A stretch of DNA of 64,000 nt from Capsicum annuum (GCF_002878395.1 NC_061119.1:46509131-46573130); one strand, 5' to 3'; positions 36,045-47,160 are shown, numbered from the stretch's first letter. Numbers and translations are program-made. Notes: generated by a model not told the origin, from the sequence alone.

Positions 36045-36600
36045 GCTCTCACTCTCTCTAACCAACTCTCTAACGGCTCTCTCACTCTCTCCCTACCCTC
36101 TCTCTCTCGCCTCGCCCAGGTCCACGGCCTTCGGCGCCGTCGCCGACCGTCGGCGCCGACCCGACCACCGGTCCCCGGCGTCGACCGTCGTCGCCGGCCG
36201 AACGGCTTTCTCTCTCTCCCTACCCTCTCTCTCTCTCGCCCCGGTCCCTGGCCCCGTCGCCGTCGCCGACCTTCGGCGCCGACCCGATCCGACCTTCGGC
36301 CGCGACCGACGGTCAACGGTGCCGACCCCCGTCGCCGACCGCCGGTTCCTCTCCCCCCCCCCCCCCACGTCCCCCCCTCCATCCTGCCCAGTCCACCCCC
36401 CCCCCCCACCCCCGCCCCCACCCTCCCTCCTCCGGCGCCGGTACAACAGCCCAACAGCTGAAACTTGGTCTTCAGTCGCAACTCCGTCTGCACCCGTCGA
36501 TCGGTCGCCAGCAGCTGCAGATCCATCTCAGCAGCGAAATCCCCCGGCAGCAGGTCGACGCGGGGCTTAGTTGCCGGCTCGGTCTACAAGCGAAACCCGG
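36045..36600 (+). promoter_or_regulatory. GC-rich 5' UTR of the RTE with tandem units
   Basis: A CT-rich start (ctctcactctctc) leads into two head-to-tail units of about 129 bases, at about 36072 and 36201. Each begins AACGGCT, then a run ctctccctaccctctctctctc, then a CGCCGACC/TCGGCGCCGACCCGA block. A poly-C stretch lies at 36350-36420. Being internal to the element and unrelated to the AT-rich surroundings, it is the likely promoter of the LINE. Long open frames on both strands here only reflect the lack of A/T. Confidence 0.65.
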
Positions 36601-36698
36601 TGACTTCTAACCTTTGTTATTTCATTCTTCATTCTGCATTCTTTCATTCTTCGTATTATACTAGTAATTGAGTATAGTTTGGTTGCTGGAGTATTTCT

Positions 36699-39600
36699 TT
36701 GAATTTGTGTGAGCCTTGTATTACTTGCTGCTGCTTTGTTATTACCATCGTTTATGTCTTTATATCTTTATATTATCTTTACATTCTCTTATACTTTTGT
36801 GTAGTTGTGGCTGTGGGCGGTAATGGGTGGATAGGGTCATGTCCGAGGGGGTTGGGGCGTGGGGCCGTGGTGGGGGCGGGGGATGAGGAAAGGGCAAGAG
36901 TGGGAGGGAGGCCAAGGTTTGGCCGCGGGGGGGGCAGTGGAGGGAGTGCGGGTAGTGACGGTAGGCTGAGGGTTGGGTCTTGGAATATAGGGACCCTTCA
37001 GGGTAAGTCCATAGAGCTTGTGAAGACCCTTAGGAAGAGGAGGATCAACATTGCGTGTGTTCAGGAGACCAAGTGGGTAGGGTCTAAGGCTAGGGATGTG
37101 GATGGTTACAAGCTGTGGTACTCTAGGAGCGAGAGGCGTAGGAATGGAATTGGCATCTTAGTAGATGAAGATCTTAGAGGTCAGGTAGTAGAGGTGAAGA
37201 GGATCAACGATAGGTTGATGACTATTAAGTTGGTCATTTGGGGGTTTACCTTGAACGTGTGTAGTGCCTATGCGCCGCAAGTGGGATCGGAGGGGGAGGA
37301 GAAGATGCGGTTTTGGGAGGCTTTGGAGGAGGTGGTGAGAGGCGTGCCTAGCTCGGAGAAGATTGTTGTAGCAGGAGATTTCAACGGGCACATCGGGGTG
37401 CTACCGGGAGGCTTTGGTGATGTGCATGGTGGTTTTGGTTTTGGGGAGAGAAATGAAGAGGGGGCTACCCTATTGGAGTTTGCGAGGTCCTTTGGGCTGG
37501 TGGTGGTGAACTCGGGCTTCCCGAGGAAGGACGAGCACCTGATCACCTTTCGAAGCGCGATAGCCAGGACCCAGATTGACTTTTTGTTGCTTAGGAAAGG
37601 GGATAGGGCGTGGTGTAAGGACTGTAAGGTCATCCCGAGTGAGAATCTTTCGACCCAGCATAGGCTCTTGGTTATGGATTTGGGTATAAAGAAGAATAGA
37701 AAGAGGAGGAGTAGGGAGTGTAGACCTAGAATTAAGTGGGGCGGCCTGACGCCAGTGAATGCGTGGGAGATAGGGGAGAAGTTGGCGGGAATGGGGGTGT
37801 GGGAGTGTAGGGGAGACGTGGATAGTATGTGGGATAGGGCGGCTAGGTGCATCAGGGAGAATGCGAGTGAGGTGTTGGGGGTTTCTAAGGGCCGGCCCGG
37901 GCACCATCAGGGGGATTGGTGGTGGAATGAAGAGGTGGAGAAGAAAGTGGGGACCAAGAAAGGGGCGTATGCCAAGTTGGTGGAGAGTAAGGACGAAGAG
38001 GAGAAGCGGGTAAACAGGAAAGAGTACAAGCTAGCGAGGAAGGAGGCTAAGTCAGCAGTCACGGCAGCTAAGACGGCCGCCTTTGAGAGCTTGTATGCAG
38101 GGTTACAGGGGAAGGGAGGGGAGAAAAAGTTGTTTAGACTCGCTAAGGCTAGGGAGAGGAAGGGTCGTGACCTCGATCAGGTGAGGTGCATTAAGGGGGA
38201 GGACGGTAGAGTGTTGGTGGAGGACGGCCACATTAAGAATAGATGGCAGTCGTACTTTCATAGGCTCTTGAATGACGAAGGGGATAGAGCCATTGTGTTA
38301 AGGGAACTGGAGCACTCTGAGGAGTGTCGGGATTTTAGCTATTGTAGACGTTTTAAGGTAGAAGAGGTTAGACAGGCTGTGCGCAGAATGCGAAGGGGTA
38401 GGGCGACGGGGCCGGATGAGATACCGGTGGAGTTTTGGAAGTTCGTTGGAGAGGCTGGTGTTAGGTGGTTGACTGGATTGTTTAATGAAATCTTCAAGAC
38501 GGCAAAGATGCCCGAGGCTTGGAGGTGGAGCACCATGATACCTCTCTATAAGAATAAGGGGGACATCCAGAGTTGCAATAACTATAGGGGGATTAAGTTA
38601 TTGAGCCACTCTATGAAGATCTGGGAGAGAGTGGTCGAGGTGAGGCTGAGACGGATAGTGTCTATTTCGGAAAACCAGTTTGGATTTATGCCTGGCCGCT
38701 CGACGACGGAGGCAATTCACCTGGTACGGAGGTTGGTGGAACAGTATAGGGAGAGGAAGAAGGACCTGCACATGGTGTTTATCGACCTGGAGAAGGCCTA
38801 CGACAAAGTCCCCAGGGAGGTGCTTTGGAGATGCTTGGAGGTGAGTGGAGTACCGCTGGCATATATCAGAGCAATCAAGGATATGTATGTTGGAGCGAAA
38901 ACTAAGGTGAGGACGGCGGGAGGAGACTCAGAGCATTTCACTGTCCGGACAGGGTTGCATCAGGGATCTACTCTTAGTCCCTTTTTGTTTGCATTGGTAA
39001 TGGACGTGTTGACACGGCGTATTCAAGGGGAGGTGCCGTGGTGTATGCTTTTTGCAGATGATGTAGTTCTGATAGATGAGACTCGACGGGGTGTGAGTGA
39101 CAAATTAGAGGTGTGGAGGCAAACCCTTGAGTCTAAAGGGTTCAGGGTGAGCAGAAGCAAGACAGAGTATGTGGAATGCAAGTTTAATGACGTGAGGCGG
39201 GAGAATGAGGTAGTAGTGAAGCTGGAATCACAGGAGGTAGGTAAGAGGGAGAGTTTCAAGTATCTCGGGTCCGTGATCCAGAGTAACGGTGAGATTGACG
39301 AGGATGTCTCGCACCGTATTGGGGCGGGATGGATGAAGTGGAAGCTCGCGTCGGGGGTGTTGTGTGATAAGAAGGTGCCGCCCAAGCTTAAAGGCAAATT
39401 CTACAGGGTGGTAGTCCGTCCGGCCATGTTGTATGAAGCGGAGTGTTGGCCAGTTAAGAACTCCCACATCCAAAAGATGAGGGTGGCAGAAATGCGGATG
39501 TTGCGCTGGATGTGTGGGCTGACTAGAGGGGATAGAGTTCGGAATGAGACCATCCGGGAGAAGGTTGGTGTGACTCCAGTGGAGTGCAAGATGCGGGAAG

Positions 39601-39719
39601 CCCGTTTGAGATGGTTCGGACACGTGAAGAGGAGGGGCATGGATGCCCCGGTCCGTAGGTGTGAGAGGCTAGCGTTGGATGGTTTTAGGCGTGGTAGGGG
39701 TAGGCCGAAGAAGTACTAG
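36699..39719 (+). CDS. RTE LINE endonuclease-reverse transcriptase
   Basis: 1006 codons open. Residues 1-80 (a hydrophobic run, then Gly/Arg-rich) are probably 5' UTR read through or a weak N-terminus; the real start is undecided. The AP-like endonuclease spans about 90-330: WNIGTL at 95, QETKW at 122, AGDFNGH at 225, TQIDFLLL at 291, and STQHRLLV at 318 with the catalytic His. RT spans about 555-800: [11 protein letters not shown] at 571, [11 protein letters not shown] at 659, [14 protein letters not shown] at 694, [15 protein letters not shown] at 752 and FADDVVLI at 785. The C-terminal region holds [13 protein letters not shown] and [14 protein letters not shown]. It ends in TAG at 39717, where the split copy reads TGG; about 33 further codons follow in frame to the next TAG. 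It would nick DNA and copy its own RNA in the nucleus. Confidence 0.9.
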   Translation: MNLCEPCITCCCFVITIVYVFISLYYLYILLYFCVVVAVGGNGWIGSCPRGLGRGAVVGAGDEERARVGGRPRFGRGGGSGGSAGSDGRLRVGSWNIGTLQGKSIELVKTLRKRRINIACVQETKWVGSKARDVDGYKLWYSRSERRRNGIGILVDEDLRGQVVEVKRINDRLMTIKLVIWGFTLNVCSAYAPQVGSEGEEKMRFWEALEEVVRGVPSSEKIVVAGDFNGHIGVLPGGFGDVHGGFGFGERNEEGATLLEFARSFGLVVVNSGFPRKDEHLITFRSAIARTQIDFLLLRKGDRAWCKDCKVIPSENLSTQHRLLVMDLGIKKNRKRRSRECRPRIKWGGLTPVNAWEIGEKLAGMGVWECRGDVDSMWDRAARCIRENASEVLGVSKGRPGHHQGDWWWNEEVEKKVGTKKGAYAKLVESKDEEEKRVNRKEYKLARKEAKSAVTAAKTAAFESLYAGLQGKGGEKKLFRLAKARERKGRDLDQVRCIKGEDGRVLVEDGHIKNRWQSYFHRLLNDEGDRAIVLRELEHSEECRDFSYCRRFKVEEVRQAVRRMRRGRATGPDEIPVEFWKFVGEAGVRWLTGLFNEIFKTAKMPEAWRWSTMIPLYKNKGDIQSCNNYRGIKLLSHSMKIWERVVEVRLRRIVSISENQFGFMPGRSTTEAIHLVRRLVEQYRERKKDLHMVFIDLEKAYDKVPREVLWRCLEVSGVPLAYIRAIKDMYVGAKTKVRTAGGDSEHFTVRTGLHQGSTLSPFLFALVMDVLTRRIQGEVPWCMLFADDVVLIDETRRGVSDKLEVWRQTLESKGFRVSRSKTEYVECKFNDVRRENEVVVKLESQEVGKRESFKYLGSVIQSNGEIDEDVSHRIGAGWMKWKLASGVLCDKKVPPKLKGKFYRVVVRPAMLYEAECWPVKNSHIQKMRVAEMRMLRWMCGLTRGDRVRNETIREKVGVTPVECKMREARLRWFGHVKRRGMDAPVRRCERLALDGFRRGRGRPKKY

Positions 39720-40135
39720 GGGGAGGTGATTAGGCGGGACATGGAGCAGTTACAGCTCACCGAGGACATGACCCTAGATAGGAAGGTCTGGAGGATGCGA
39801 ATTAGGGCAGAGGACTAGGGCCAGTTTGAGTCGCTAGTGTAGGGAATTACTTGGTGGGGTTTTTTTTCTTGTTAGGAGTCCGTGTTCCATGTTTTATTAT
39901 AAATCTGTGTGCTTTCCTCTGTTTTGTATTACTTATGGGTGCCGTATTTATGTTATGTAATCTTGTGCTGTGCTTTACTATGTGTTGGTGTGGTATCTCG
40001 TGTCTTGAGCCGGGGGTCTATCGGAACAGCCTTTCTACTTCTTCAGAGGTAGAGGTATGAACTGCGTACATCTTACCCCCCTAGACCCCACTAGGTGGGA
40101 ATACACTGGGTTTGTTGTTGTTATTGTTGTTGTTG
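39720..40135 (+). other. RTE 3' region: residual C-terminal codons, 3' UTR and TTG tail
   Basis: From 39720 the ORF frame stays open for 33 codons (GEVIRRDMEQLQL ... VWRMRIRAED) up to TAG at about 39819, matching the C-terminus of the split copy. Then come GAGCCGGGGGTCTATCGG, TGCGTACATCTTACCCCCC, TGGGAATACACTGGGTTTG and a tail of (TTG)n with one TTA. The structured 3' end is presumably what the reverse transcriptase recognises. Confidence 0.85.
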
Positions 40136-40151
40136 TAAAGTTGATAAATAT
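40136..40151. repeat. Target-site duplication of the full-length RTE, right copy
   Basis: TAAAGTTGATAAATAT; see 36029-36044. Confidence 0.93.
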
Positions 40152-41499
40152 TTGGTAAGAAATCTTTTAAATTATCACTTGAACAAATTTAATATAAATA
40201 AATAAATATCATCATTCTTCTAGAGATTAGCATTCATCAAATCAACAATAAATGGACAACAAATAAATTTTAATTACAACAACCAAATATCCTATTTTTA
40301 TCTTAATGGCCATATATTAAGTAAACTGATGGTGTTTGCTTGTTCAAGTGGTTCATCAACCATTTCGTGTATCATTTTATAATATCTTCTCTAATCTAAA
40401 GAGTTTGATAGTTGGCATTCAACATCCCTTCAATCAAGCCTTAACTGATTGGACATCGACTGTATTTGTAACAGTCAAATACAACATAAATGCTAACATG
40501 AAAATGCTAAAACACACAGTTTAATTTGTTAAAGATTAACTATGCAGAGTTATATTTTATTTTTTTTTGGTGAGAATATAACTTAGGGATCAAAAAGGTA
40601 GTTTTTTCATTTTGTTTTAACTTTTAACCACGCAAGATATATTGAGATATGTAAAAATTCTTTTAAGCTTTAGGCATAATCAGAAGTCTCGTATTTGCAT
40701 TATATGAGTTGAAAAACTTCTGTTTTTTGAGTCCTAAAATTGGAGAAATTCCTCACATGAACACTTAAACATAGCATGAATAATTTATAAATTAATCGAA
40801 TCAAAAAAATTTTAAATATCATATAGATTTTAAAAAAAAAACTTTTTTAGTTTGTAATTAGGCGAACAACCTTAAAGAACAAGTTTGTTAGTTGGTGAGC
40901 AACTATTGAAATTGCGCACACATCACACCACCATTGAGAAACCTCATCATATAATTTCCTAAAAACACAAGCAAAGCCACTCTTTTGGTGACAAATCGAC
41001 AGTCCTTGTTAGCAATTGCATCATCAGATAAGAGTTTTTCTTTATCTTCTTTTGATTTTTACAAAGTGATATAGTTAAGTAAAGGAGAATTTTGCATTTA
41101 TCTAATCACAAAGCATACAAAGAGAAAAATACTTAATGAACAAGTTAACTATTTGTCATGTAGTACCCTTCCACTCCATTTGCTTATTCAGTGCTACATC
41201 CTACTAATATGTAACTAAGCACACTAAGTAATTATGAAATGTAAAGTTGGATACATTCCATAGTCGTGCTAAAATATAGATACACCCAACACTATTAAAA
41301 GTAAGCATTTTTCTAAAGGAGAACATCGATGGCAACTCAGTAATCGTCAACTTTTTCGTGATCTAGTGGTTAATGAAATAAGTAAAGTTAATTAAGATAA
41401 ATATAAGCAGAGACAAGATATTAGATAACTATTTCTCATTAACTTTGGCAGGTACATATTGAGAAGATGGAAGATAGTAGATACCTACAGTATCAAATA
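40152..41499. other. Unassigned AT-rich intergenic DNA
   Basis: No gene or known repeat was recognised. A slightly more complex stretch at 40330-40520 (62-codon frame) has no domain. Confidence 0.4.
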
Positions 41500-41751
41500 C
41501 TTTCTCCATTTCTTTTTAATTGCTCTATTTTTTTTTTAAAGTCAAACGATACAAACTTTGATCAATATTTTAAAATATATTTCTTAATCAAATTGAAAAA
41601 AAAAACACTATAATTTATAGTAATTTTCATATAATTTTTGAATATCTAAATTTTAATTTAAAAAATTAATTAATTTAATTTAATTTAGCTTTAAAACTTA
41701 ATCAAATTAACTCACGAAAAATAAAAAAAGCAATTAAAAGGAAATGGAGAG
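41500..41751. mobile_element. Stowaway-like MITE
   Basis: Ends CTTTCTCCATTTCTTTTTAA and (inverted) CTCTCCATTTCCTTTTAATT pair almost fully, and TA dinucleotides flank both sides (41498-41499 and 41752-41753), as expected of Tc1/mariner-derived MITEs. The inside is AT-rich and non-coding. Confidence 0.8.
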
Positions 41752-41929
41752 TAGTAAGCAATAAGCGATTAAATTGATCCAGACATCACCATCATCTTGA
41801 AAAAAAATTAATAGTGAGAAAATGTTAAATTTGCAGTCCATTAGTTACGAAATAAACTCTTTGTTGGCATTTGTCTAAATTAGGATAGCCGACCAAAATG
41901 AACCTTTGTGTGAGAACAAACACAAACTA

Positions 41930-42132
41930 AGAAAGAGAACCACACTCCGAAAATAATAATAGGAGTTAGAAAAATAAAAATAGAATTCGAAGTAAAGGAA
42001 GAAATACAAAAAACAAATATAATATTAGGAATAAAATGGCTAGAACAAGTAAAACCATATAATATAGATTATACACAATTAACCTTAACATATAACAAAG
42101 AGAAGTTATTCTTAAGAAGAGCCTTAACATAA
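41930..42132 (+). pseudogene. C-terminal tail of the ORF upstream of pol (possibly movement protein)
   Basis: Open in one frame from about 41940 to TAA at 42130-42132, containing NIILGIKWLEQVKPYNI and QLTLTYNKEKLF. The next ORF starts at 42134, so the two nearly touch, as in caulimovirids. By position it would be the end of the movement/coat protein ORF; the motif alone does not decide. The rest of that ORF is missing on the left. Confidence 0.5.
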
Positions 42133-42133
42133 A

Positions 42134-44066
42134 ATGAAAATATATGTATTAATGAAGATAGTAGTAGAAGGATATTACAGTAGATATTATACGCCTATGA
42201 TAGATACAGGAGCAGAAGCTAATTTATGTAGATATAATTGCTTACCAGAAAGTAAATGGGATAAATTAAAAACACCAATAATAGTTAAAGGATTTAATAA
42301 TGAAGAAAGCTTGATTACTTATAAAGCTAGGAATGTAAAAATACAAGTATGGGATAAGATATTAACAATAGAAGAAATTTATAATTATGAACTAACACCA
42401 AAAGATATACTTTTAGGAATGTCATTCTTAGATAAATTATAGCCACATATAATAACTAGAACAGACTGGTGGTTTACAACACCATGCAAACAGAAAGTGA
42501 GAGCAAAAAGAGTCAATAATAAAATAAGAAAGAAAACTGATTGGATAAAAAGAAGTGAAAAAATTACACAAAAGTTAGAAAATATAAAAAATACTGAAGA
42601 TACATAGAACTAGTAGTATTTTCGATAAATAAAACAGAAATAACTATATTTTCAATAAATAAGATAGAAATAATTAAGAAAAAATTAGAACAATTATATA
42701 GTGAAGAACCATTAAAAGGATGAGAAAAACATAAAACTACTATAAAAATTGAATTAATAGATAAAAATAGCATAATAACCCAGAAACCATTAACATATAA
42801 TTTTGACGATTTAAAAGAATTTAAAATGCATATAGATGAATTATTAGAAAAACAATATATACAAAAAGTAATAGTAAACATAATAGTCCAGCATTTATAG
42901 TAAATAAACATAGTGAACAAAAAAGAGGAAAAAGTAGGATGGTTATTGACTATAGAAATTTAAATGCAAAAACTATAACATATAATTATCCAATACCAAA
43001 TAAGATATTAAAAATAAGGTAAATACAAGGATATAATTATTTTAGCAAATTCGATTGTAAATCAGGATTTTACCATCTAAAGTTAGAAGAAAAATCTAAA
43101 GAATTAACCGCATTTACGGTACCACAAGGATTTTATGAATGGAACGTATTACCATTTGGATATAAAAATGCACCAGGTAGATATCAACATTTTATGGATA
43201 ATTATTTTAAACAATTATCTAATTGTATAGTATACATAGATGATATATTATTATATACAAAAACCAAAGAAGAACATTTAAAATTATTGGAACAGTTTAC
43301 AGATATAATAGAAAAATCGGGAATAAGTCTAAGCGAAAAGAAAGCTGAAATTATGAAAAACCAGATATAATTTTTAGGAATACAAATAGATAAAAGTGGA
43401 GTAAAAATGCAACAACATATAGTACAAAAAATAATAAATTCGAAAGAAGAATTAGATACAAAGAAGAAATTACAATCATTTTTAGGATTAGTAAACCAAG
43501 TAAGAGAATATATTCCAAAATTAGCAGAAACTTTAAAACCACTACAGAAAAAATTAAAAAAGGATCTAGAATATAACTATAATGAAGAAGATAAAAAACA
43601 AGTTTAAAAAATAAAAATTTTTTGTAAAGAATTACCAAAATTACAATTTTCAGATGAAAATAGAAAATTTATATATATAGTAGAAGCAGATGCTAGTGAA
43701 TATAGTTATGGAGGAGTACTTAAATATCGATATGAAGCAGAAAAAATAGAACACTATTGTAGATACTACTCAGGTACGTTCAATGAGACAGAAATAAAAT
43801 GGGAAATAAATAGGAAAGAATTACGTTCATTATATAAATGTTTGTTAGCATTTGAGCCATATATTGTGTATAACAAATTTATTGTACGAACAGATAATAC
43901 ACAGGTACGCTGGTGGTTAACAAAGAATATACAAAATTCAGTTACAACAAAAGAGATTCGGAGACTAGTCTTGAATATATTAAATTTCACATTTACAATT
44001 GAAGTAATCAGTACTAACAAAAATGTTATTGCAGATTACATATCAAGACAAAGTTACACAGACTGA
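42134..44066 (+). pseudogene. Pararetroviral protease-reverse transcriptase-RNase H, broken
   Basis: The protease opens at 42134 with the active-site run IDTGAEANLC (DTGA at 42203-42214) and ends GMSFLDKL at a TAG (42440). The linker and RT follow with several stops (for example near 42605 and 42897) and at least one frameshift. RT motifs seen: RMVIDYRNLNAKT, FSKFDCKSGFYHLKL, and VYIDDILLYT with the catalytic YIDD at 43233-43244. The thumb region LGLVNQVREYIPKLA and RNase H (VEADASEYSYGG at about 43680, IKWEINRKELRS, IVRTDNTQVRWW) are in a different frame from the protease. The polyprotein would copy the viral pregenomic RNA; it cannot be made from this copy. Confidence 0.87.
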
Positions 44067-45263
44067 AATAATAGAAGAAGATACTCTAGAAAAAATACTT
44101 AACACCCTAACTACGCTTTCAATGAAAGTGGACAGTATGGGTAATGAGATAGAAAAGCTAAAGACTAATGAAGATAAACTGAAGTCTATAGCTACAAATC
44201 AGCTAACTCAGCAGTGTGCAGAGCTATGTCGATCGGAAGACATTAAAGTTCCAGAGCTAGAAGGAGACGTTGGGACACTCCATAAAACCCATAACATTTA
44301 TCAATCTACTTTTGCAGGTATAAGCATAGGAGTTAGTCGACCAAGATACCAGAACATGAATATGAATAAAATATTTGAAAAATCATTTACACCAAAAACA
44401 CAAAAAGACCACTTGTTCATACCCCCACAAGTTACCACATACCGAGATAGCCTAAACCAAGATAAAAAAGTTTACAACTACACAACCCAAAAATACATAG
44501 AAAATATCTACAGAGTACAAACTTTTCTAAACCTTAACCCCAGAGCTACAAACATCAAAGAACCAAACACCAACTATATAAACCAAAAATTACAAGGATA
44601 TAACAAACTAATTGCACTACCCAAAACTAATCCAAGCCTAGTAAAAACTTATTTTGACTATGGACTATTAAACACCATATACACCCAAGACGGAGAAGAA
44701 TTAACAGCTATGGAAGAATTACACAAGACATTCACCACCTACAAAAGGATAACGAAAGGAAATCTATTTTACATAAAGTGTTATACTGCACCAGCAGAGA
44801 TATTATATGACGAAATAAAACCAGTTATACAAGTTGTAAAAATAGGACTAACCAGAGATATGATCATACCAAAAGATATTACACAGCAACCGGAGATACC
44901 CAGAATTGAGATACCCGATTTCTACCAAATAAATGACTTATTGGACTAGCTACGATTATCCAAGAACTAGCAAATAATTATACTAATGGAAACCCAATAT
45001 GGAGCTATTATTCGAGAGATCATCAAATGATTTACTCAAATTCAAAAGAGCTACGACAAGCAGATATGGAAGATGTCAGACAATGGATAATGACATTACC
45101 CAACCCAGAAAAACAATCTACCGCAAGAGCAATTAAAAAGAAATTTATTTCAGACGGACTACTGACAAGATATTGTAAAATAATTGGACACAAATATCCA
45201 GATCACCAATGTTCAAGATGTAATGGAGATAATAACATTATTCCAGAAGTACATCTAGAATAA
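44023..45263 (+). pseudogene. Pararetroviral downstream ORF (inclusion-body/transactivator position), frameshifted
   Basis: 308 codons are open from ATG 44023 to TAG at 44947, starting 44 bases inside the end of pol. The start has a coiled-coil-like stretch (LEKILNTLTTLSMKVDSMG, then EIEKLKTNEDKLKSI). The continuation to 45263 is in the next frame, which is open through the break, so one frameshift near 44940 split a single ORF. That part ends with a Cys/His cluster (YCKIIGHKYPDHQCSRC). Position after pol and before the intergenic promoter is that of the viroplasmin/transactivator of related viruses; no closer match can be claimed. Confidence 0.65.
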
Positions 45264-45564
45264 AAATCAAGAAGACAAAATGCCAGCTGGAAAGATAAGA
45301 TAAGAAGTAATAATGGAGATATAGCAGATACGACAACATCAACGGAGACAAGATATTGAATTCATTGTATAGATTTTTAGTCTTTACGAATTGTAATTAT
45401 TGCCTATGTAGACTTTTCTAGACTTAACTTTTCTAGACTTGTAGAAATTTTTAAAGTTGTAAAGACTTTAGACTTTTTAGGGTACTAGCCTAGGTAGTAG
45501 CCTTTTTGATTTATAGGTTAGCATTTAAAAAACGTGTAAAGATGCTTGTAAAGTTTTTTCGTTC

Positions 45565-45574
45565 TATAAATAAA
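45565..45574 (+). promoter_or_regulatory. Putative pregenomic promoter TATA box of the pararetrovirus
   Basis: TCTATAAATAAAGG in the intergenic region after the last viral ORF. Upstream are repeated 'tttctagactt' words (45414-45445) and an AATAAA overlaps the TATA region. By position this is the equivalent of the 35S-type promoter. Whether it is active is not visible. Confidence 0.6.
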
Positions 45575-45599
45575 GGAAACTGAAGGCATTGCAAAGCAA

Positions 45600-46286
45600 G
45601 CCTTCATGTGTTGAAGCAATACTCTCTCCAATTCAAATATTTTGCTCAGTTAAAAACAGACATATTTCAATGGAAAAAGCTATGGAGGAACAAACTTCAC
45701 AAATATCGAAACTACCCGAACAAGTATATTTATTTATGATTATGAATAGCTAAATTCATAATTCCCAACAATCATGATATGATAAAATAAATTCATATTA
45801 GTTACTTTATAGTAGAATTATTCGAAGAATAATATGTTAAGAAGTTTATTAGCAAAGTGGAAACGGAGAAAAATCCCTAAGAACTATGTCATCCTAAAGG
45901 TGAAACCAATGAGGCAAGAAGCCGTGGCGGGGAGTAACCAGAGTAGAGGCGTTGTTTAAGGGAAAAAGTATCCAAATTACCATGCTAATAGTGACCGAAG
46001 AACATGTTATTTAAGAATAATCTAGTATATAGTAATCTAAGATGACCATATTTTGTTATGTACATGGTTGAAGGGAATATTTTGAAAAAAGCAATTTTAT
46101 GAAAATGAATAATTATTTATCTAATGTGATGGTAGATAAATTTAAAATACTTATTTTGTATGCACTTAAAGATATAAAAGTAGCATATATAAGAAAAGTC
46201 ATATTAGAAAAAGCATTTGGTTAATATTACATGACTAGAGTAAATTATATACCATACCTACCTAACTACTCTTACAAATACCTATC
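45600..46286 (+). other. Pararetroviral leader
   Basis: About 690 bases between the TATA box and the ORF at 46287, with several short upstream ATGs. A long leader is usual for this virus family. I looked for a TGGTATCAGAGC-type primer site and did not find one; it is lost or altered. Confidence 0.55.
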
Positions 46287-46960
46287 ATGACAAATTACAT
46301 AAAATTTTTAGAAAAAGATATGAAAAACATACAATTACTAGAAAAACAGATAAAAATAAATATAGACAAATACATGGAAAATAAAGATATAAAATATATA
46401 GAATTTCTTAATAAAAATATGCAAGAACTACTAAGACTAAAACAAACAACTACAAAATATTATAATAAAATCAATCTTAAAAGATAGATCATTTAGATTA
46501 TCTTAAAGTTTTAATCTTATATATACTTAAAGATATAGAAATCATAGACATTAAGAAAATAATATTAGAAAAAGTAATAGACTATAAAATTGAAACCATA
46601 GATTGGATAGAACAGTTATACCAAGAAATTTACCCAGAAGGACATTATTCAGATTAAGAGATGTTAGAATATATTAGAAAAACTAGAGAAAATCAAGATA
46701 ATCTAAATAAAGAAATTAATTATAGAAACCGAATTAGAAAAATAATGGAAAATCTAAAAGAAAAGTTAATATGGATAGAAGAAACCTTAGAAAATTTAGA
46801 AAAAAAGTACACTTGATAGTTTATATAATTTAAAAAACTTACTACGAGAAGAACAACGCAAGATAATAAATAACATAGAAAATCTAGAATTAGATATACA
46901 TTACAGTACAGTTAGGATAAATTATTATACAGAAATTTGTAACTCTGCAATTACTACAGG
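46099..46960 (+). pseudogene. Pararetroviral first-ORF fragments with repeated modules
   Basis: Lys/Ile-rich helical pieces in succession: 46099-46224 (41 codons), 46287-46487 (66), 46488-46658 (no own ATG), 46661-46816 (51) and a piece to about 46960. The first and third share a pattern, KFKILILYALKDI and YLKVLILYILKDI, both followed by a run ending VILEK/IILEK, suggesting an internal duplication. Position after the leader suggests the first ORF of the viral genome. All pieces are separated by stops. Confidence 0.5.
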
Positions 46961-47160
46961 ATAAAATAATAAACCAAACAAATTAATGAATACATCTTAC
47001 GAAAAGAATAAATCATTAAAAAATATTGAAACAAAATTTAAGAAATATCCACGCACAAAGAAAAATAGATTCATTATATATATACTAAATCTATTTCATA
47101 AATTAGTTATCCGCCTATATCCGCACCCCCCTACAAATGGTCTTATCCTTACAATTTATG

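Larger units (their letters stand above)
36045..40135 (+). mobile_element. Full-length RTE-type LINE
   Basis: A 4.09-kb non-LTR retrotransposon bounded by a perfect 16-base target duplication. It has a GC-rich 5' UTR, one long ORF with endonuclease and reverse transcriptase, and a 3' UTR ending in a TTG-repeat tail rather than poly(A), as is characteristic of plant RTE elements. The perfect duplication and the 1006-codon open frame make it the youngest-looking element in the window. The split minus-strand RTE at 11694/23473 is an older relative. Confidence 0.95.
41930..47160 (+). mobile_element. Endogenous pararetrovirus (Caulimoviridae-like), inactivated and permuted
   Basis: A 5.2-kb integrated relic. 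In order: tail of an upstream ORF, aspartic protease, reverse transcriptase and RNase H, a further ORF like the last ORF of solendovirus-type genomes, an intergenic region with a TATA box, a long leader, and ORFs like the first genome ORF. No integrase and no LTRs are present, and the coding strand is A-rich with short spacing or overlaps between ORFs; all fit plant pararetroviruses. Each ORF is broken by stops or frameshifts. It resembles the tobacco vein clearing virus group known from Solanaceae genomes; that placement is by gene order and style only. Borders are approximate. Confidence 0.85.

Noticed and set aside
36020..36526. Long frames on both strands over the RTE 5' UTR (168, 117 and 193 codons)
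   Set aside because: GC-rich sequence lacks stop codons; translations are Arg/Gly/Pro runs without domains and overlap each other on opposite strands.
37158..39640. Minus-strand frames of 77-194 codons opposite the RTE ORF
   Set aside because: Shadows of the GC-rich coding strand; no domain, while the plus strand carries the full endonuclease-RT.
45600..46280. Primer-binding site in the pararetroviral leader
   Set aside because: No TGGTATCAGAGC-like match was found by eye, so none is annotated.
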